Origin: Verrucomicrobiota bacterium
Lineage (GTDB): Bacteria; Verrucomicrobiota; Verrucomicrobiia; Chthoniobacterales; JAFAMB01
Length of the DNA: 41,588 nucleotides
Reading direction: 5' to 3'
Assembly (NCBI GenBank): GCA_019239825.1
Contig: JAFAZK010000276.1
Coordinates: forward strand, 1-41,588
The notes under the pieces are model-generated. The model worked only from the letters and a program-made list of their open reading frames with translations. It was not told the origin of the DNA and did no database searches. Shown piece after piece: positions 8,250-16,210 of this stretch (position 1 is its first letter; each line of letters starts with the position of its first letter). Made by a program: the position numbers and the translations under genes.

Positions 8250-9072
8250 CCGGCCGGATCAACCCATTGGGGTTTTTGATTCCGGTATTGGCGGACTCAC
8301 CGTGGTCCGCGCTATCAAAGACGCGCTACCAAAGGAAGACATCTTTTATTTAGGTGATACCGCGCGTCTGCCCTACGGAAACAAGGACCGAACGACCATC
8401 GAGCGTTACAGTTTGGAAATCGCCGGATTACTGACTGTCGAAGGGGCTAAGGTGATCGTGGTGGCATGCAACACCGCCTCGGCATTGGCGTTGCCCCGGC
8501 TCCAAGAGGTATTTCGAGTCCCAATCATCGGCGTGATCGAATCGGGCGCCCGAGCGGCGGTCGCAAGTACCCGAGAAAACCGGGTTGGCATTATCGGAAC
8601 GCGAGCCACGGTTGCCAGCCGCGCTTATGAACGAGCGATTCACGCGGTCGATCCAAACATCGTGGTTCTGAGTCAGCCATGTCCTTTGCTCGTCCCTCTT
8701 ATTGAAGAAGGGATGTTCGATCACTCGGTAACGATCGAGATGTTACATCATTATCTCGACCCGTTGATCGCCGAGGGAATCGATACGCTGGTTCTGGGTT
8801 GTACCCACTATCCTTTGCTGAAGAAGGCGATCGCCGGAGTCGCGGGCGACGACATCGTGTTGGTTGATTCAGCCGAGAACTGCGCCACGAGCGTGCAGAA
8901 ACTTCTGACCGAATCGGAATTGGAAAACCAAGCCGAGCGTCCAGGCAATCTCCAGGTCGCCCTGACAGATAGCTCAAACCCATTCTTCAAGACCGCAGAT
9001 CGCGCCTTGGAGCTGAACATTAACCGAGTCCAAACCCGTATCGTTCAAGGGGTGACTTTGGCAGCACTGTAG
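8221..9072 (+). CDS. murI: Glutamate racemase
   Basis: Interconverts L- and D-glutamate to supply D-Glu for peptidoglycan. The cofactor-independent two-cysteine site is intact: C83 in VVACNTASALA and the second cysteine in LGCTHYPLLK. Other family blocks are IGVFDSGIGGLTVVRAI and YLGDTARLPYG. ATG 8221 gives 283 residues, a normal length; the frame opens earlier (8113), but those residues have no family match and would overlap the amidase further. Overlap with the amidase gene implies a common transcript. Confidence 0.96.
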   Translation: MSTLETSNPSRPDQPIGVFDSGIGGLTVVRAIKDALPKEDIFYLGDTARLPYGNKDRTTIERYSLEIAGLLTVEGAKVIVVACNTASALALPRLQEVFRVPIIGVIESGARAAVASTRENRVGIIGTRATVASRAYERAIHAVDPNIVVLSQPCPLLVPLIEEGMFDHSVTIEMLHHYLDPLIAEGIDTLVLGCTHYPLLKKAIAGVAGDDIVLVDSAENCATSVQKLLTESELENQAERPGNLQVALTDSSNPFFKTADRALELNINRVQTRIVQGVTLAAL

Positions 9073-9100
9073 CGGCAGGAGTCAGGAGCCAGAATCCAGA

Positions 9101-9558
9101 AGCTAGGAGGCGCTCGCCATGGCTAAGCCTAAATCGTCCTCGTCCTCGAGCGTGGGGTTGGCACGTTGATAAGGCGCGTTTGTTCCCACCACCTGGAGGG
9201 GAGCCGCTTTGGCACGCCATCATTCCACCCTCACGAATTTCGTCTCCGCGCTAGTTGCGGCCAAACCGTGTGAAAACAGGCGGCTCCCGGAAACGTTTCA
9301 ACGGTTGGCAGGTCTGTGATGGGTTCACAACGGAGTCGAAGTCGGGGAGCAATCATCGCGTTGAAACGTTCGCGGGAGCCGCCTGTTGCCGCAGTTTTTA
9401 GTCAGATCGACCGCTATAAAACGATTGCCGCAAGGTCGTCGGGGTACGAGCCAAAGCGGCTTCCCTCCAGGCGGTGTGAACAAATGCGCCCTGCCAACCC
9501 TCCAGCACGACGACGAGGACGAGTAGGATTGCGCCGAGCCCTGGCGCACGCCTCCTAG
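9101..9558. repeat. Full nested inverted-repeat element (GGGAGCCGCYT family, copy B)
   Basis: This element nearly fills the murI-larA gap and folds as four concentric inverted repeats. Tier 1: about 9101-9124 with 9535-9558 (AGCTAGGAGGCG/CGCCTCCTAGCT). Tier 2: 9134-9164 with 9492-9523 (CGTCCTCGTCCTCG/CGACGACGAGGACGAG). Tier 3: 9189-9212 with 9451-9475 (CCTGGAGGGGAGCCGCTTTGG/CCAAAGCGGCTTCCCTCCAG, one end differing). Tier 4: 9275-9303 with 9359-9387 (AACAGGCGGCTCCCG/CGGGAGCCGCCTGTT plus AACGTTTCAACG-type flanks). The core GGGAGCCGCYT occurs four times in alternating orientation. There is no open reading frame of interest inside, and no transposase. Confidence 0.85.
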
Positions 9559-9572
9559 CTCCTGCTCTTATC

Positions 9573-10850
9573 CTACCCCAGATACGGAATCGTCAGCGGC
9601 CCTTGAGGCAGAACCGCAACTCGCGCTTCTTCTCCCGCCCGTTCCAGGCGCTCTCTCACGGCCTGCGCGATATCATGACAGGGCTGGAGTTTTGCTCCCA
9701 AAACCTTCTCATCCGGCAACCCGCTATACACCAACACCTCTGCCCGGCGTTGGATCACCATCTGCACGATCACCTGCCATTGTTCCGGCTCTTCCCGAGT
9801 CGGGTCGGTGATATACTTGAATAATGTTTCGAATGATTCCGAGTGCTTTAGCAAACGTTCGTAGGGACTGCCGTTCGGCATGCCGTCCGAACATTCACTC
9901 GCGATAATAATCGTTCCGCCTTGGCAAACGATCCTGGCAGCAGCACTCATCCCTTTTACCGCCTGATAGAGATTCTGGTCTAACGGGTAACCACTGTTGG
10001 TCGTGACTACGACTTCATACGGAGCGGTTACCTTCCGCATCGCCGTTTGCCGCACGAAATCACATCCATTGCGGTGAGCGCTGATTAAGTGCCCGGAAAA
10101 GACCCCAGTGATTTCGCGCTGCTCGTTCAGCGTAACATTCGCAAGAAAGCTTTCGCCGACTAATAACGCCAAGTCGCGCATCTCTTCCCAGATCGGGTTG
10201 CCATCTAGCACACCAAACGACGCTTGCGGATTGCTCAGGTTCACGCCGCTATGGTTTTGCAGAACCGTGCGCAATCCGGCTACACCCGGCATGATCCCTT
10301 TCGGTCCCCCGCTGAACCCCGCAAAAAAGTGTGGCTCGATAAACCCGGTTATAATCCGAACATCCGCTTCAACCAGGCGCCGGCTAATTAAGGCAGGGCC
10401 GCCCGCTCGGGTAGTCCCAACTTGGACTAGCTCTTTCGGATCTTGCGCATCGTGATTTAGCACCTGATACTGGTCCACCACCTCATCGGTCAGCAGGCTA
10501 CGCAACTCGGCATCCGTGTTTGGTCGATGAGTTCCGGTTCCGTTGACCAGCGTGATGTTGTCCGGCGGCACGATCCCGGTCACGTACTCAAGCAACCAGG
10601 GAATAATCCGCTCGTTTGGGGTGGCTCGCGTAATGTCAGTGAAAACGATGCAGACCTTCGCATCGGAAAAAAGATGTTCGCGGAGCGGACGGCTTTCGAT
10701 CGGATGATCCAACGACTGCAGGAAGCTCTCTTTCTCGTCCTTCAAGCCGGGAAAAGAAACCGGCTCGATAACATCAGTCGCATTCTCCGGCAGACCAACA
10801 TCGAGAACCCCGCGCCCGTAGGCAAGACGAACTGTGCGGGTTGGGTTCAC
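9573..10850 (-). CDS. LarA-family nickel-pincer racemase/epimerase
   Basis: DUF2088/LarA family enzyme, predicted to interconvert enantiomers of lactate or another 2-hydroxyacid with the nickel-pincer nucleotide (NPN) cofactor. With GTG 10850 as start, the protein has 425 residues. The four functional residues of Lactobacillus plantarum LarA then fall at the same numbers: H108 (GTGTHRPNT), H174 (EPHFFAGF), K184 (GGPKGIMPG, the NPN-attachment lysine) and H200 (LQNHS). That agreement decides the start; the open frame extends to 10961 through repeat DNA. The cofactor genes larB, larC and larE are not in the window, and many LarA homologues act on other hydroxyacids, so the substrate is open. The lut lactate-oxidation genes 28 kb away make lactate plausible. 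Confidence 0.88.
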   Translation of the reverse strand: MNPTRTVRLAYGRGVLDVGLPENATDVIEPVSFPGLKDEKESFLQSLDHPIESRPLREHLFSDAKVCIVFTDITRATPNERIIPWLLEYVTGIVPPDNITLVNGTGTHRPNTDAELRSLLTDEVVDQYQVLNHDAQDPKELVQVGTTRAGGPALISRRLVEADVRIITGFIEPHFFAGFSGGPKGIMPGVAGLRTVLQNHSGVNLSNPQASFGVLDGNPIWEEMRDLALLVGESFLANVTLNEQREITGVFSGHLISAHRNGCDFVRQTAMRKVTAPYEVVVTTNSGYPLDQNLYQAVKGMSAAARIVCQGGTIIIASECSDGMPNGSPYERLLKHSESFETLFKYITDPTREEPEQWQVIVQMVIQRRAEVLVYSGLPDEKVLGAKLQPCHDIAQAVRERLERAGEEARVAVLPQGPLTIPYLG

Positions 10851-10891
10851 GCGAGAGGGTAATGCCAAGATTGTCAGGAAACAAACTAAGT

Positions 10892-11028
10892 AAGTAGTAA
10901 ACAGTGAGCCGTGAAGTGCCGGTAACACAGCTTCGAACCGGTGATTCCACAGATTACCCATGTTCTGAACCCACCCCGCTTACTGCTTACTGCTTACTGC
11001 TCACTGCTCACCGCTTACCGCTCACTTA
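10892..11028. repeat. Heptamer tandem repeat forming an imperfect hairpin
   Basis: Seven tandem 7-base units of pattern TYACYGC run from 10980 to 11028 (TTACTGC three times, then TCACTGC, TCACCGC, TTACCGC, TCACTTA). The last unit includes the stop codon of the lipoprotein gene. About 90 bases to the left, 10892-10922 holds related units in inverse orientation (AAGTAAGTAGTAAACAGTGA), so the region can fold back on itself. Confidence 0.8.
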
Positions 11029-11495
11029 GCACCCTCCACGGGCGTTGAGCTCGAGCTGGCGCTTGGCGCGGCCGGAGCGGGTCGCACGATATCCGCGTCC
11101 ACCATGTGCGGGTACTCTATGGTGACGCCCCCAACTGTATCCAACCGGGTTGCGTCGTTGAGATCGGCAAAGCTGTAGATCGCCAAACGTTGCTCGCTCA
11201 ACCAACCGGCACGGACACCGACCTCTCCTTTGTAAGACATGACGTTCCCATTTCCATCTCCTGGGCTTTGGTTAGCCGGGAGAATTGAGACGTTAGTGGT
11301 CACGGTCGATCCAACCCACTCCTGACAGGACCGATGAAAAACAACCGCCTTGAATTTGCCGCTGGGAGAAACCTCCTCAGATGAAACCGCATTCGTACAA
11401 GGAACAGACGGCCTCGAACAAGCCCCGAACAACCCAAGTAGGCCGGCCAGGAACCACGAAGTCAGTCGATTGCGAAAATTCCACCAGACGCACAT
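11022..11495 (-). CDS. Hypothetical lipoprotein
   Basis: With ATG 11495 the protein has 157 residues. It starts with a basic n-region, a hydrophobic core (LTSWFLAGLLGLF) and a lipobox LFGAC at about residues 22-26, so it should be lipid-anchored through that cysteine. The mature part has three more cysteines and SPSGKFKAVVFHRSC, reminiscent of small uncharacterised lipoproteins that begin 'SPDGKYKA'. It ends in a Pro/Ala/Ser-rich tail. An upstream start (11603) would add residues encoded by repeat-like DNA. The function is unknown, and no partner is evident. Confidence 0.65.
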   Translation of the reverse strand: MCVWWNFRNRLTSWFLAGLLGLFGACSRPSVPCTNAVSSEEVSPSGKFKAVVFHRSCQEWVGSTVTTNVSILPANQSPGDGNGNVMSYKGEVGVRAGWLSEQRLAIYSFADLNDATRLDTVGGVTIEYPHMVDADIVRPAPAAPSASSSSTPVEGAK

Positions 11496-11550
11496 CCCGT
11501 AGAATCGATGAAAAGTGGAAGGTGGAAAGAGTAAAGGAGGAGCTAGGAGA

Positions 11551-11768
11551 GGCACGTGGGCGATTCGGCGAACGGGCGAATGGGCGAATTGGCGCTGCCG
11601 CAAATATCGCTTTTCTAGGCGTCTGAAGATCTTTTATGGGCTGCAAAAGCCCGGGAACTCCCCATAGGTAGACCAACCAACGCTGAAAGAGCGCGAAAGA
11701 ATCGAAAAGTTGCCTTACGCGATCGGTACAACAGCGCCCATTCGCCGTTTCGCCGAGTCGCCCATTCG
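11551..11768. repeat. Inverted repeat with CGAATGGGCG-type arms
   Basis: The left arm 11551-11597 contains GGGCGAATGGGCGAATTGGC, and the right arm 11732-11768 contains CAGCGCCCATTCGCCG and CGAGTCGCCCATTCG. The arms are imperfect reverse complements built from short CGAATGGGCG units around a loop of about 130 bases. It fills the space between the lipoprotein gene and the SufE-like gene. Confidence 0.65.
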
Positions 11769-11774
11769 TGGCTT

Positions 11775-12284
11775 CTACCCTTCCTGCGCCCTTTTCCGGT
11801 TCCGAAAAACAGTGCAGATCCCTTTCATTCGGGTGAGCACGTAATAAACCGTGTGGCTGCGAGCTCTTACGAGTTCCGCCCCGATGATTTTCGGCACGAA
11901 ATCACTGGGCAGATCGAGAACCTCAGACAAGGTTGCTCCTTCCAAACCACGGCAAAGAATCGACGTCATCGCCTTGGTCAACGTCTGAACTTGTGGACCC
12001 AGCGTGATACGGAAACGAACCTTATCTCCGTCTGACACGTTTAAGAAAACACCGACCGTGTCGGCACATTCTTCATCTTTCCGAATGTCCTCCAGATCGA
12101 AGGACTCTCCTTCCCGCGGCCGCCATTTCCCTGTTTGCTCGGCGTAAGAAATTAAAGTCTCACGTTTCTCCTCGTCGGGAAGAGAAACGAAAAGATCGAT
12201 GATGCTTTGTAAACCGGTCGGATAGACAGACGTGGAATCCACAACTTCTACTGATCCCAACGCATCGAGTTCCCCGCAATTCAT
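11775..12284 (-). CDS. SufE-like sulfur-acceptor protein
   Basis: A 169-residue SufE-family protein. The family motifs are LPDEEKRETLISYAEQ (about 35-50), DEECADTVGVFL with C73 at the position of the sulfur-accepting cysteine, and the helical block SILCRGLEGATLSEVLDLPSDFV. SufE accepts persulfide sulfur from a cysteine desulfurase and passes it to the SUF iron-sulfur assembly complex. No desulfurase or suf operon is nearby. Instead the gene follows a thiosulfate sulfurtransferase on the same strand, as in Mycobacterium tuberculosis, where sseA lies next to a sufE-like gene. That context suggests relay of sulfane sulfur from the rhodanese. The C-terminal 25 residues (VFRNRKRAQEG) are basic and divergent. 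Confidence 0.85.
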   Translation of the reverse strand: MNCGELDALGSVEVVDSTSVYPTGLQSIIDLFVSLPDEEKRETLISYAEQTGKWRPREGESFDLEDIRKDEECADTVGVFLNVSDGDKVRFRITLGPQVQTLTKAMTSILCRGLEGATLSEVLDLPSDFVPKIIGAELVRARSHTVYYVLTRMKGICTVFRNRKRAQEG

Positions 12285-12421
12285 TTTGTTTGGTCAATTA
12301 TGCCGCAAGACGCTTCGTTCTCGTCGTCCTAGTCCTCGACGCGAGCAGCGCGAAGTGATGGTGTATAGGAGGATTGGAGTACAGGTCTCTGTCCGAATTG
12401 CATCCGCGAACCGGAAAAGTT

Positions 12422-12451
12422 GTAGGGACGAACCGGACTTTTCGTCCCTAC
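12422..12451. repeat. GTAGGGACGAA/TTCGTCCCTAC hairpin
   Basis: A perfect 11-base-pair stem (12422-12432 with 12441-12451) and an 8-base loop lie between the sulfurtransferase and sufE-like genes. The same GGTAGGGACGA sequence recurs in hairpins at 17767-18034 and 30717-30749, so it is a small dispersed family. The 12285-12472 gap is otherwise empty apart from a CTCGTCGTCCTAGTCCTCG tract near 12321. Confidence 0.75.
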
Positions 12452-12472
12452 CGAACACTTTTACCAAGCTCG

Positions 12473-13330
12473 CTACGGTTTCTCGATCGGAACTCGAACG
12501 CTATTTCCCCATTCCGTCCATGAGCCGTCGTAATTCCGAACGTCCTCGAAACCCAGAAGCTTTGTCAGCACAAACCAGGTGTGGCTGGAACGTTCGCCAA
12601 TCCGGCAGTAAACGACCGTGTGGTCGGAGGGAGAAAATTTCAGGTTTTCCACGTAAATCTTTCTCAATTCCTCCGCCGACTTAAATGTGCCGTCCTCCTT
12701 TGCCGCCGTTTTCCAAGGTACGCTTTTCGCCCCCGGAATATGTCCTCCGCGCAGTACCCCTTCTTGCGGATATTCCGGCATATGGGTGATCTCGCCTTTG
12801 AATTCGCCCGGCGACCGGACGTCGATCAAGGGTTTTCCGGCCTTGCTTTGCGCTAACGCATCTTGCTGGAACGCTCGAATTTCACTGTCTTTGCGTCCCG
12901 ATGGGGTCGGGTATTTCGTCGCCGGATATTGCGGCTTCTCTTTCGTAGTCGGTCTGCCTTCAGCGATCCATTTATCCCGTCCGCCATTCAGGATGCGCAT
13001 ATCTTTGTGGCCAAATAGTGAGAAGACCCAAAGCGCATAACAAGACCACCAATTGGACTTGTCTCCGTAAAAGATCAAGGTTGTGTCCGGCGTGATACCA
13101 ATCGATTGGGCCAACTTGGAGAACCCTTCCGGATCAACATAATCGCGGACCGTTTGGTCGTTTAAATCTCTACGCCAATCAACGTGGACAGCACCAGGAA
13201 TATGACCGGTATCGTAGAGCAACACATCCTCATTGCTTTCAATGATCCGGACGTTCGGATCTGTCAGATGTTCGGCCAACCAATCTGTACTAACCAGCGA
13301 CTCGGGGTGAGCATAGTTTTGAGAGCTCAT
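12473..13330 (-). CDS. Thiosulfate sulfurtransferase (tandem rhodanese)
   Basis: A 285-residue, two-domain rhodanese. The N-terminal domain (about 10-125) is the inactive copy ([15 protein letters not shown]). The C-terminal domain (about 150-280) holds the active-site loop [13 protein letters not shown] with the persulfide-carrying C242. This CRIGERS loop is the form found in actinobacterial CysA/SseA-type thiosulfate sulfurtransferases rather than the CGSGVT loop of 3-mercaptopyruvate enzymes. It probably moves sulfane sulfur from thiosulfate to a thiol acceptor in the cytosol; there is no signal peptide. The SufE-like gene 188 bases downstream is the natural candidate acceptor. ATG 13330 is the first plausible start. 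Confidence 0.92.
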   Translation of the reverse strand: MSSQNYAHPESLVSTDWLAEHLTDPNVRIIESNEDVLLYDTGHIPGAVHVDWRRDLNDQTVRDYVDPEGFSKLAQSIGITPDTTLIFYGDKSNWWSCYALWVFSLFGHKDMRILNGGRDKWIAEGRPTTKEKPQYPATKYPTPSGRKDSEIRAFQQDALAQSKAGKPLIDVRSPGEFKGEITHMPEYPQEGVLRGGHIPGAKSVPWKTAAKEDGTFKSAEELRKIYVENLKFSPSDHTVVYCRIGERSSHTWFVLTKLLGFEDVRNYDGSWTEWGNSVRVPIEKP

Positions 13331-13494
13331 AAATAACCGAAACTAATCGGGATACGTGTTAGGTCAATCCAAAGTATACTGAGCAAGTCGGCTAAAGAAT
13401 ACTCAATCGGTCGAGTTAAAGTATAATTCCTCCCTGTAATTTCAGAGTTTTGTGGTCAAAACCCGGTTTTAGTTAATTATCTTAATCAAAATCA

Positions 13495-13524
13495 TTGATT
13501 TTCTTTATTTATTTAAGATATATA
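13495..13524 (+). promoter_or_regulatory. Candidate promoter of the lysine-degradation operon in an AT-rich spacer
   Basis: The 13331-13623 spacer between divergent genes is unusually AT-rich at 13430-13550. It offers TTGATT at 13495-13500 and TATATA at 13519-13524, an 18-base gap, about 100 bases before the DUF1338 start. This is a sequence match only; vegetative promoter consensus in this phylum is assumed. No gene lies in the spacer. Confidence 0.35.
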
Positions 13525-13623
13525 TGCCGTATCGGCTTGTATTATTAAGCGGGAGCAAGCCAGTGTCCTTGGTATTCCGAATGCTGAATCGCTGAATCTT
13601 ATGACCTGAGTCTTTAAGGCCTT

Positions 13624-15015
13624 ATGACTACTGCAACCCAAGCTATTTCCACCGACGCCTCGTTCGATTGGCCTCTGGCCTATCAAGCTGAAAGTCTGGT
13701 CCGTGATTTTATCTCGGCGTTCCTACGCAAAAACGCAGCAGCAGCAACGCTCGCTAAACGGATGTCGGAGAAGACCGGTACGGACTTTCTCGAATGGGTG
13801 GACCACTTCACGTTGGCGTTTGAGCATGAGGAGCAGCTCCGGGACGCCGGGTTTATCGATGAAAAGGTCCGAGCCCAAGTCGGGCAAAAGGTGCTCCATC
13901 ATCCACGCGCGATGTTGCCGCGAGTCGTGTTACAACCAGCAGGCAGTCTAAGCTCGGTTCCGGTAAAATTGGCGATCCACCCGGAATCGATCGTCGATTT
14001 CGTGGCTCGACATCAATTATCCGGAAAGATTCAGGGAGCGTTCGGTGATCGTCTGCGCGAAGTCGTTATTAGTGCCGAGCAGGGGCATACCTTTACTGCC
14101 ATTGAGCGACTCGCTTACCGGGACTTCGTCAAATCCGAGAACTCTCCCGGGTTCGCCGCGGAGGTTATTGCCGTACGCGAGCTTTGGAGAAGCCGAAAGC
14201 GGGATTTCTCAAACGATGAAGAGGGTATCCGCCACGCATTTGCCTTACAACAGGAAGCCATCGATCGAGTGGGCGCCGATGTGGCCTGCGAACTGTTTTT
14301 TGCCGAGGAGCGCGCCTACTGGGAACTCAAGAACCGAGCTGGTCGGATCCAAAAACGGAGACAGGATCTTCTTGGACTAGGCTGGGGCAATCACGATCAT
14401 CATACTTTTCGTTCTTCCCGCCGGTTCTTTGCGGATCTGGTGACCTTCCTGCAAAACTTCGGTTTCCAGAAACGGGAACGGTACTACGCCGGGGCTGAAG
14501 CTGGTTGGGGCGCCCAGATCCAAGAACACGCGGTAACCGGAATCACGGTTTTTGCCGATGTGGATCTGATGCCGGAAGAGACCGAGATCGATTTCTCGTC
14601 TCAGCGATTACAAGACGCGCCGGTGCTCCGGACGGTGGGACTCTGGTGCGGACTGCATGGAGACAGTTTCCTCCAAGCTGGCATGCATCACCTCGAAGCA
14701 CGGTTCGAATTCGAAAATCTCCGAGCTCAACTGGCGGACGAGGGGATCAACACCATGAATCCGTTCTCAAACTTCGATTTCTTGAAGCAAGCCTTTACTC
14801 AAGGCGAACGCTGGCAGGTGAATCCGAAACGAGTGGAGGAGTTGCTAGAACGTGGGCTCATTACGAAGGAGCAGGCCACCAAGTTTTTGGAAGAGGGCGC
14901 CGTTGGGAGCCATTTGGAGAACTTACAGCGCCGGGGCGGTTTCAAAGGGTTCAATCAAAAATCAGTGAGTGTCATTATTGAGGCGACCGACCCGCGGGCG
15001 TTCAGCGCGCGATAA
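13624..15015 (+). CDS. DUF1338 protein, probable 2-oxoadipate dioxygenase/decarboxylase
   Basis: A 463-residue DUF1338 (YdcJ/HglS-like) protein. Characterised members use Fe(II) and O2 to turn 2-oxoadipate into D-2-hydroxyglutarate, a late step of bacterial lysine breakdown. The C-terminal half (from about 250) shows blocks rich in possible iron ligands: GWGNHDHHTFRSS, GWGAQIQEHAVTGI and HHLEARFEFEN. The N-terminal half has WVDHFTLAFEHEEQL and is mostly helical. The next two genes on the strand encode a lysine dehydrogenase-like protein (18 bases on) and an ALDH7 enzyme, the preceding steps of the same route, which strongly supports the assignment. The aminotransferase between 2-aminoadipate and 2-oxoadipate is not in the window. 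Confidence 0.85.
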   Translation: MTTATQAISTDASFDWPLAYQAESLVRDFISAFLRKNAAAATLAKRMSEKTGTDFLEWVDHFTLAFEHEEQLRDAGFIDEKVRAQVGQKVLHHPRAMLPRVVLQPAGSLSSVPVKLAIHPESIVDFVARHQLSGKIQGAFGDRLREVVISAEQGHTFTAIERLAYRDFVKSENSPGFAAEVIAVRELWRSRKRDFSNDEEGIRHAFALQQEAIDRVGADVACELFFAEERAYWELKNRAGRIQKRRQDLLGLGWGNHDHHTFRSSRRFFADLVTFLQNFGFQKRERYYAGAEAGWGAQIQEHAVTGITVFADVDLMPEETEIDFSSQRLQDAPVLRTVGLWCGLHGDSFLQAGMHHLEARFEFENLRAQLADEGINTMNPFSNFDFLKQAFTQGERWQVNPKRVEELLERGLITKEQATKFLEEGAVGSHLENLQRRGGFKGFNQKSVSVIIEATDPRAFSAR

Positions 15016-15033
15016 CTCAGGAGACTTGCGACC

Positions 15034-16140
15034 ATGCGAATCGGAATCATCGGAGCAGGGAAAATTGGGGGATCGATCGCCGCACTGTTGGAGACGTGCG
15101 CGTTTTGCAGCGAAGTACGGTTGGCTGACAATCGCCCTCTGGACAGCCTGCAGAACTTACCCAAGTCTTCCAGCCATATCCTGGACGTCACTTCACCTTC
15201 GGCATTGCAAGCGTTTGTTGGATCCTGCGACGCGATTGTGAGCGCCGCGCCGTTTTATCTAAACAAAACCATCGCTTCGACCTGCGCGGACCTCGATCGG
15301 TCTTATTTCGACCTGACTGAGGACGTTGAAACCACCAATTTCGTGCGCGAACTGAGCCAGGGACGAAGAGGCACGTTCATGCCCCAGTGCGGGCTCGCAC
15401 CAGGGGCCATCAACATAATCGGCAGCGGGCTCGCTAACTCGTTCAAACAGACTCGCAGCGTAGAAATGCGGGTAGGCGCATTACCTTTATCGGCCAGCAA
15501 CCAGATGAAGTATTACCTGAGCTGGAGCACGGCCGGACTAATCAACGAGTATTGCCAGTTCGGCGAAGCGCTAATTCAAGGCCGTCGACTACTGACGAAT
15601 CCGTTGGACGGAGTCGAGCGCTTAACCATCGACGGCGTTGAATACGAAGCATTCAACACATCCGGCGGTGTCGCCACTATGTGTGAATCTTTCGAAGGCA
15701 AAGTTAACGAGCTCAGCTATAAGACACTGCGCTATCCTGGCCATCGGGATCTGATGAAGTTTCTGCTCTTCGACCTAAACCTGAGCCAAAAGCAGGAGGT
15801 CCTAACCCAGATCTTCGACCAAGAGATCCCTTTGACCTTCAATGACGTCGTTGTGGTCTACGTCAACTCCGTTGGATCCGACGGCGGCGCGCTCCTCCAG
15901 CGAAGCTTCGTGAAAAAGATCTATGCGGGTCAAGTCAGCGGCCGTTCGCTGTCCGCGATCCAGCTTTCAACTGCCGCCGGAGTAGTCGCTGTGCTCGAGT
16001 TGTTTGCCAACAAACAACTGCCCAGTGGTTTTGTACGGCAAGAATCAATCAGTCTAACTCAATTTTTTGAGACGCAGTGGGGCGGCCGAGTTTACGGCGA
16101 AGCCGAAACCGTCGCTCCGCGCTTCACTGTCCAGACCTAG
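15034..16140 (+). CDS. Saccharopine dehydrogenase-family protein, probable lysine 6-dehydrogenase
   Basis: A 368-residue NAD(P)-binding protein with an N-terminal Rossmann fold (MRIGIIGAGKIGGSIAALL) and the saccharopine dehydrogenase-like catalytic region: DAIVSAAPFYLNK, YFDLTEDVE and MPQCGLAPGAINIIG. Length and motifs suit L-lysine 6-dehydrogenase, which yields 2-aminoadipate 6-semialdehyde and ammonia, better than true saccharopine dehydrogenase. The downstream ALDH7 gene would oxidise that semialdehyde. It begins 18 bases after the DUF1338 gene, so the two are certainly co-transcribed. The alternative is a saccharopine reductase-type enzyme acting on saccharopine; no lysine-ketoglutarate reductase is nearby, which favours the direct dehydrogenase. 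Confidence 0.82.
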   Translation: MRIGIIGAGKIGGSIAALLETCAFCSEVRLADNRPLDSLQNLPKSSSHILDVTSPSALQAFVGSCDAIVSAAPFYLNKTIASTCADLDRSYFDLTEDVETTNFVRELSQGRRGTFMPQCGLAPGAINIIGSGLANSFKQTRSVEMRVGALPLSASNQMKYYLSWSTAGLINEYCQFGEALIQGRRLLTNPLDGVERLTIDGVEYEAFNTSGGVATMCESFEGKVNELSYKTLRYPGHRDLMKFLLFDLNLSQKQEVLTQIFDQEIPLTFNDVVVVYVNSVGSDGGALLQRSFVKKIYAGQVSGRSLSAIQLSTAAGVVAVLELFANKQLPSGFVRQESISLTQFFETQWGGRVYGEAETVAPRFTVQT

Positions 16141-16210
16141 CAAAATAGCCAACAGCCGACAGCTGACTAACGCCAGGTCCGCTCCCGTCCACTAAGTCGA
16201 CTTTACCTCC

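Noticed and set aside
9316-9558. Open frames within nested repeat copy B
   Set aside because: They exist on both strands because of the palindromic sequence and encode Arg/Ser-rich stretches only.
10980-11028. CRISPR-like array
   Set aside because: The units are 7-base tandem repeats without spacers and no cas genes are present.
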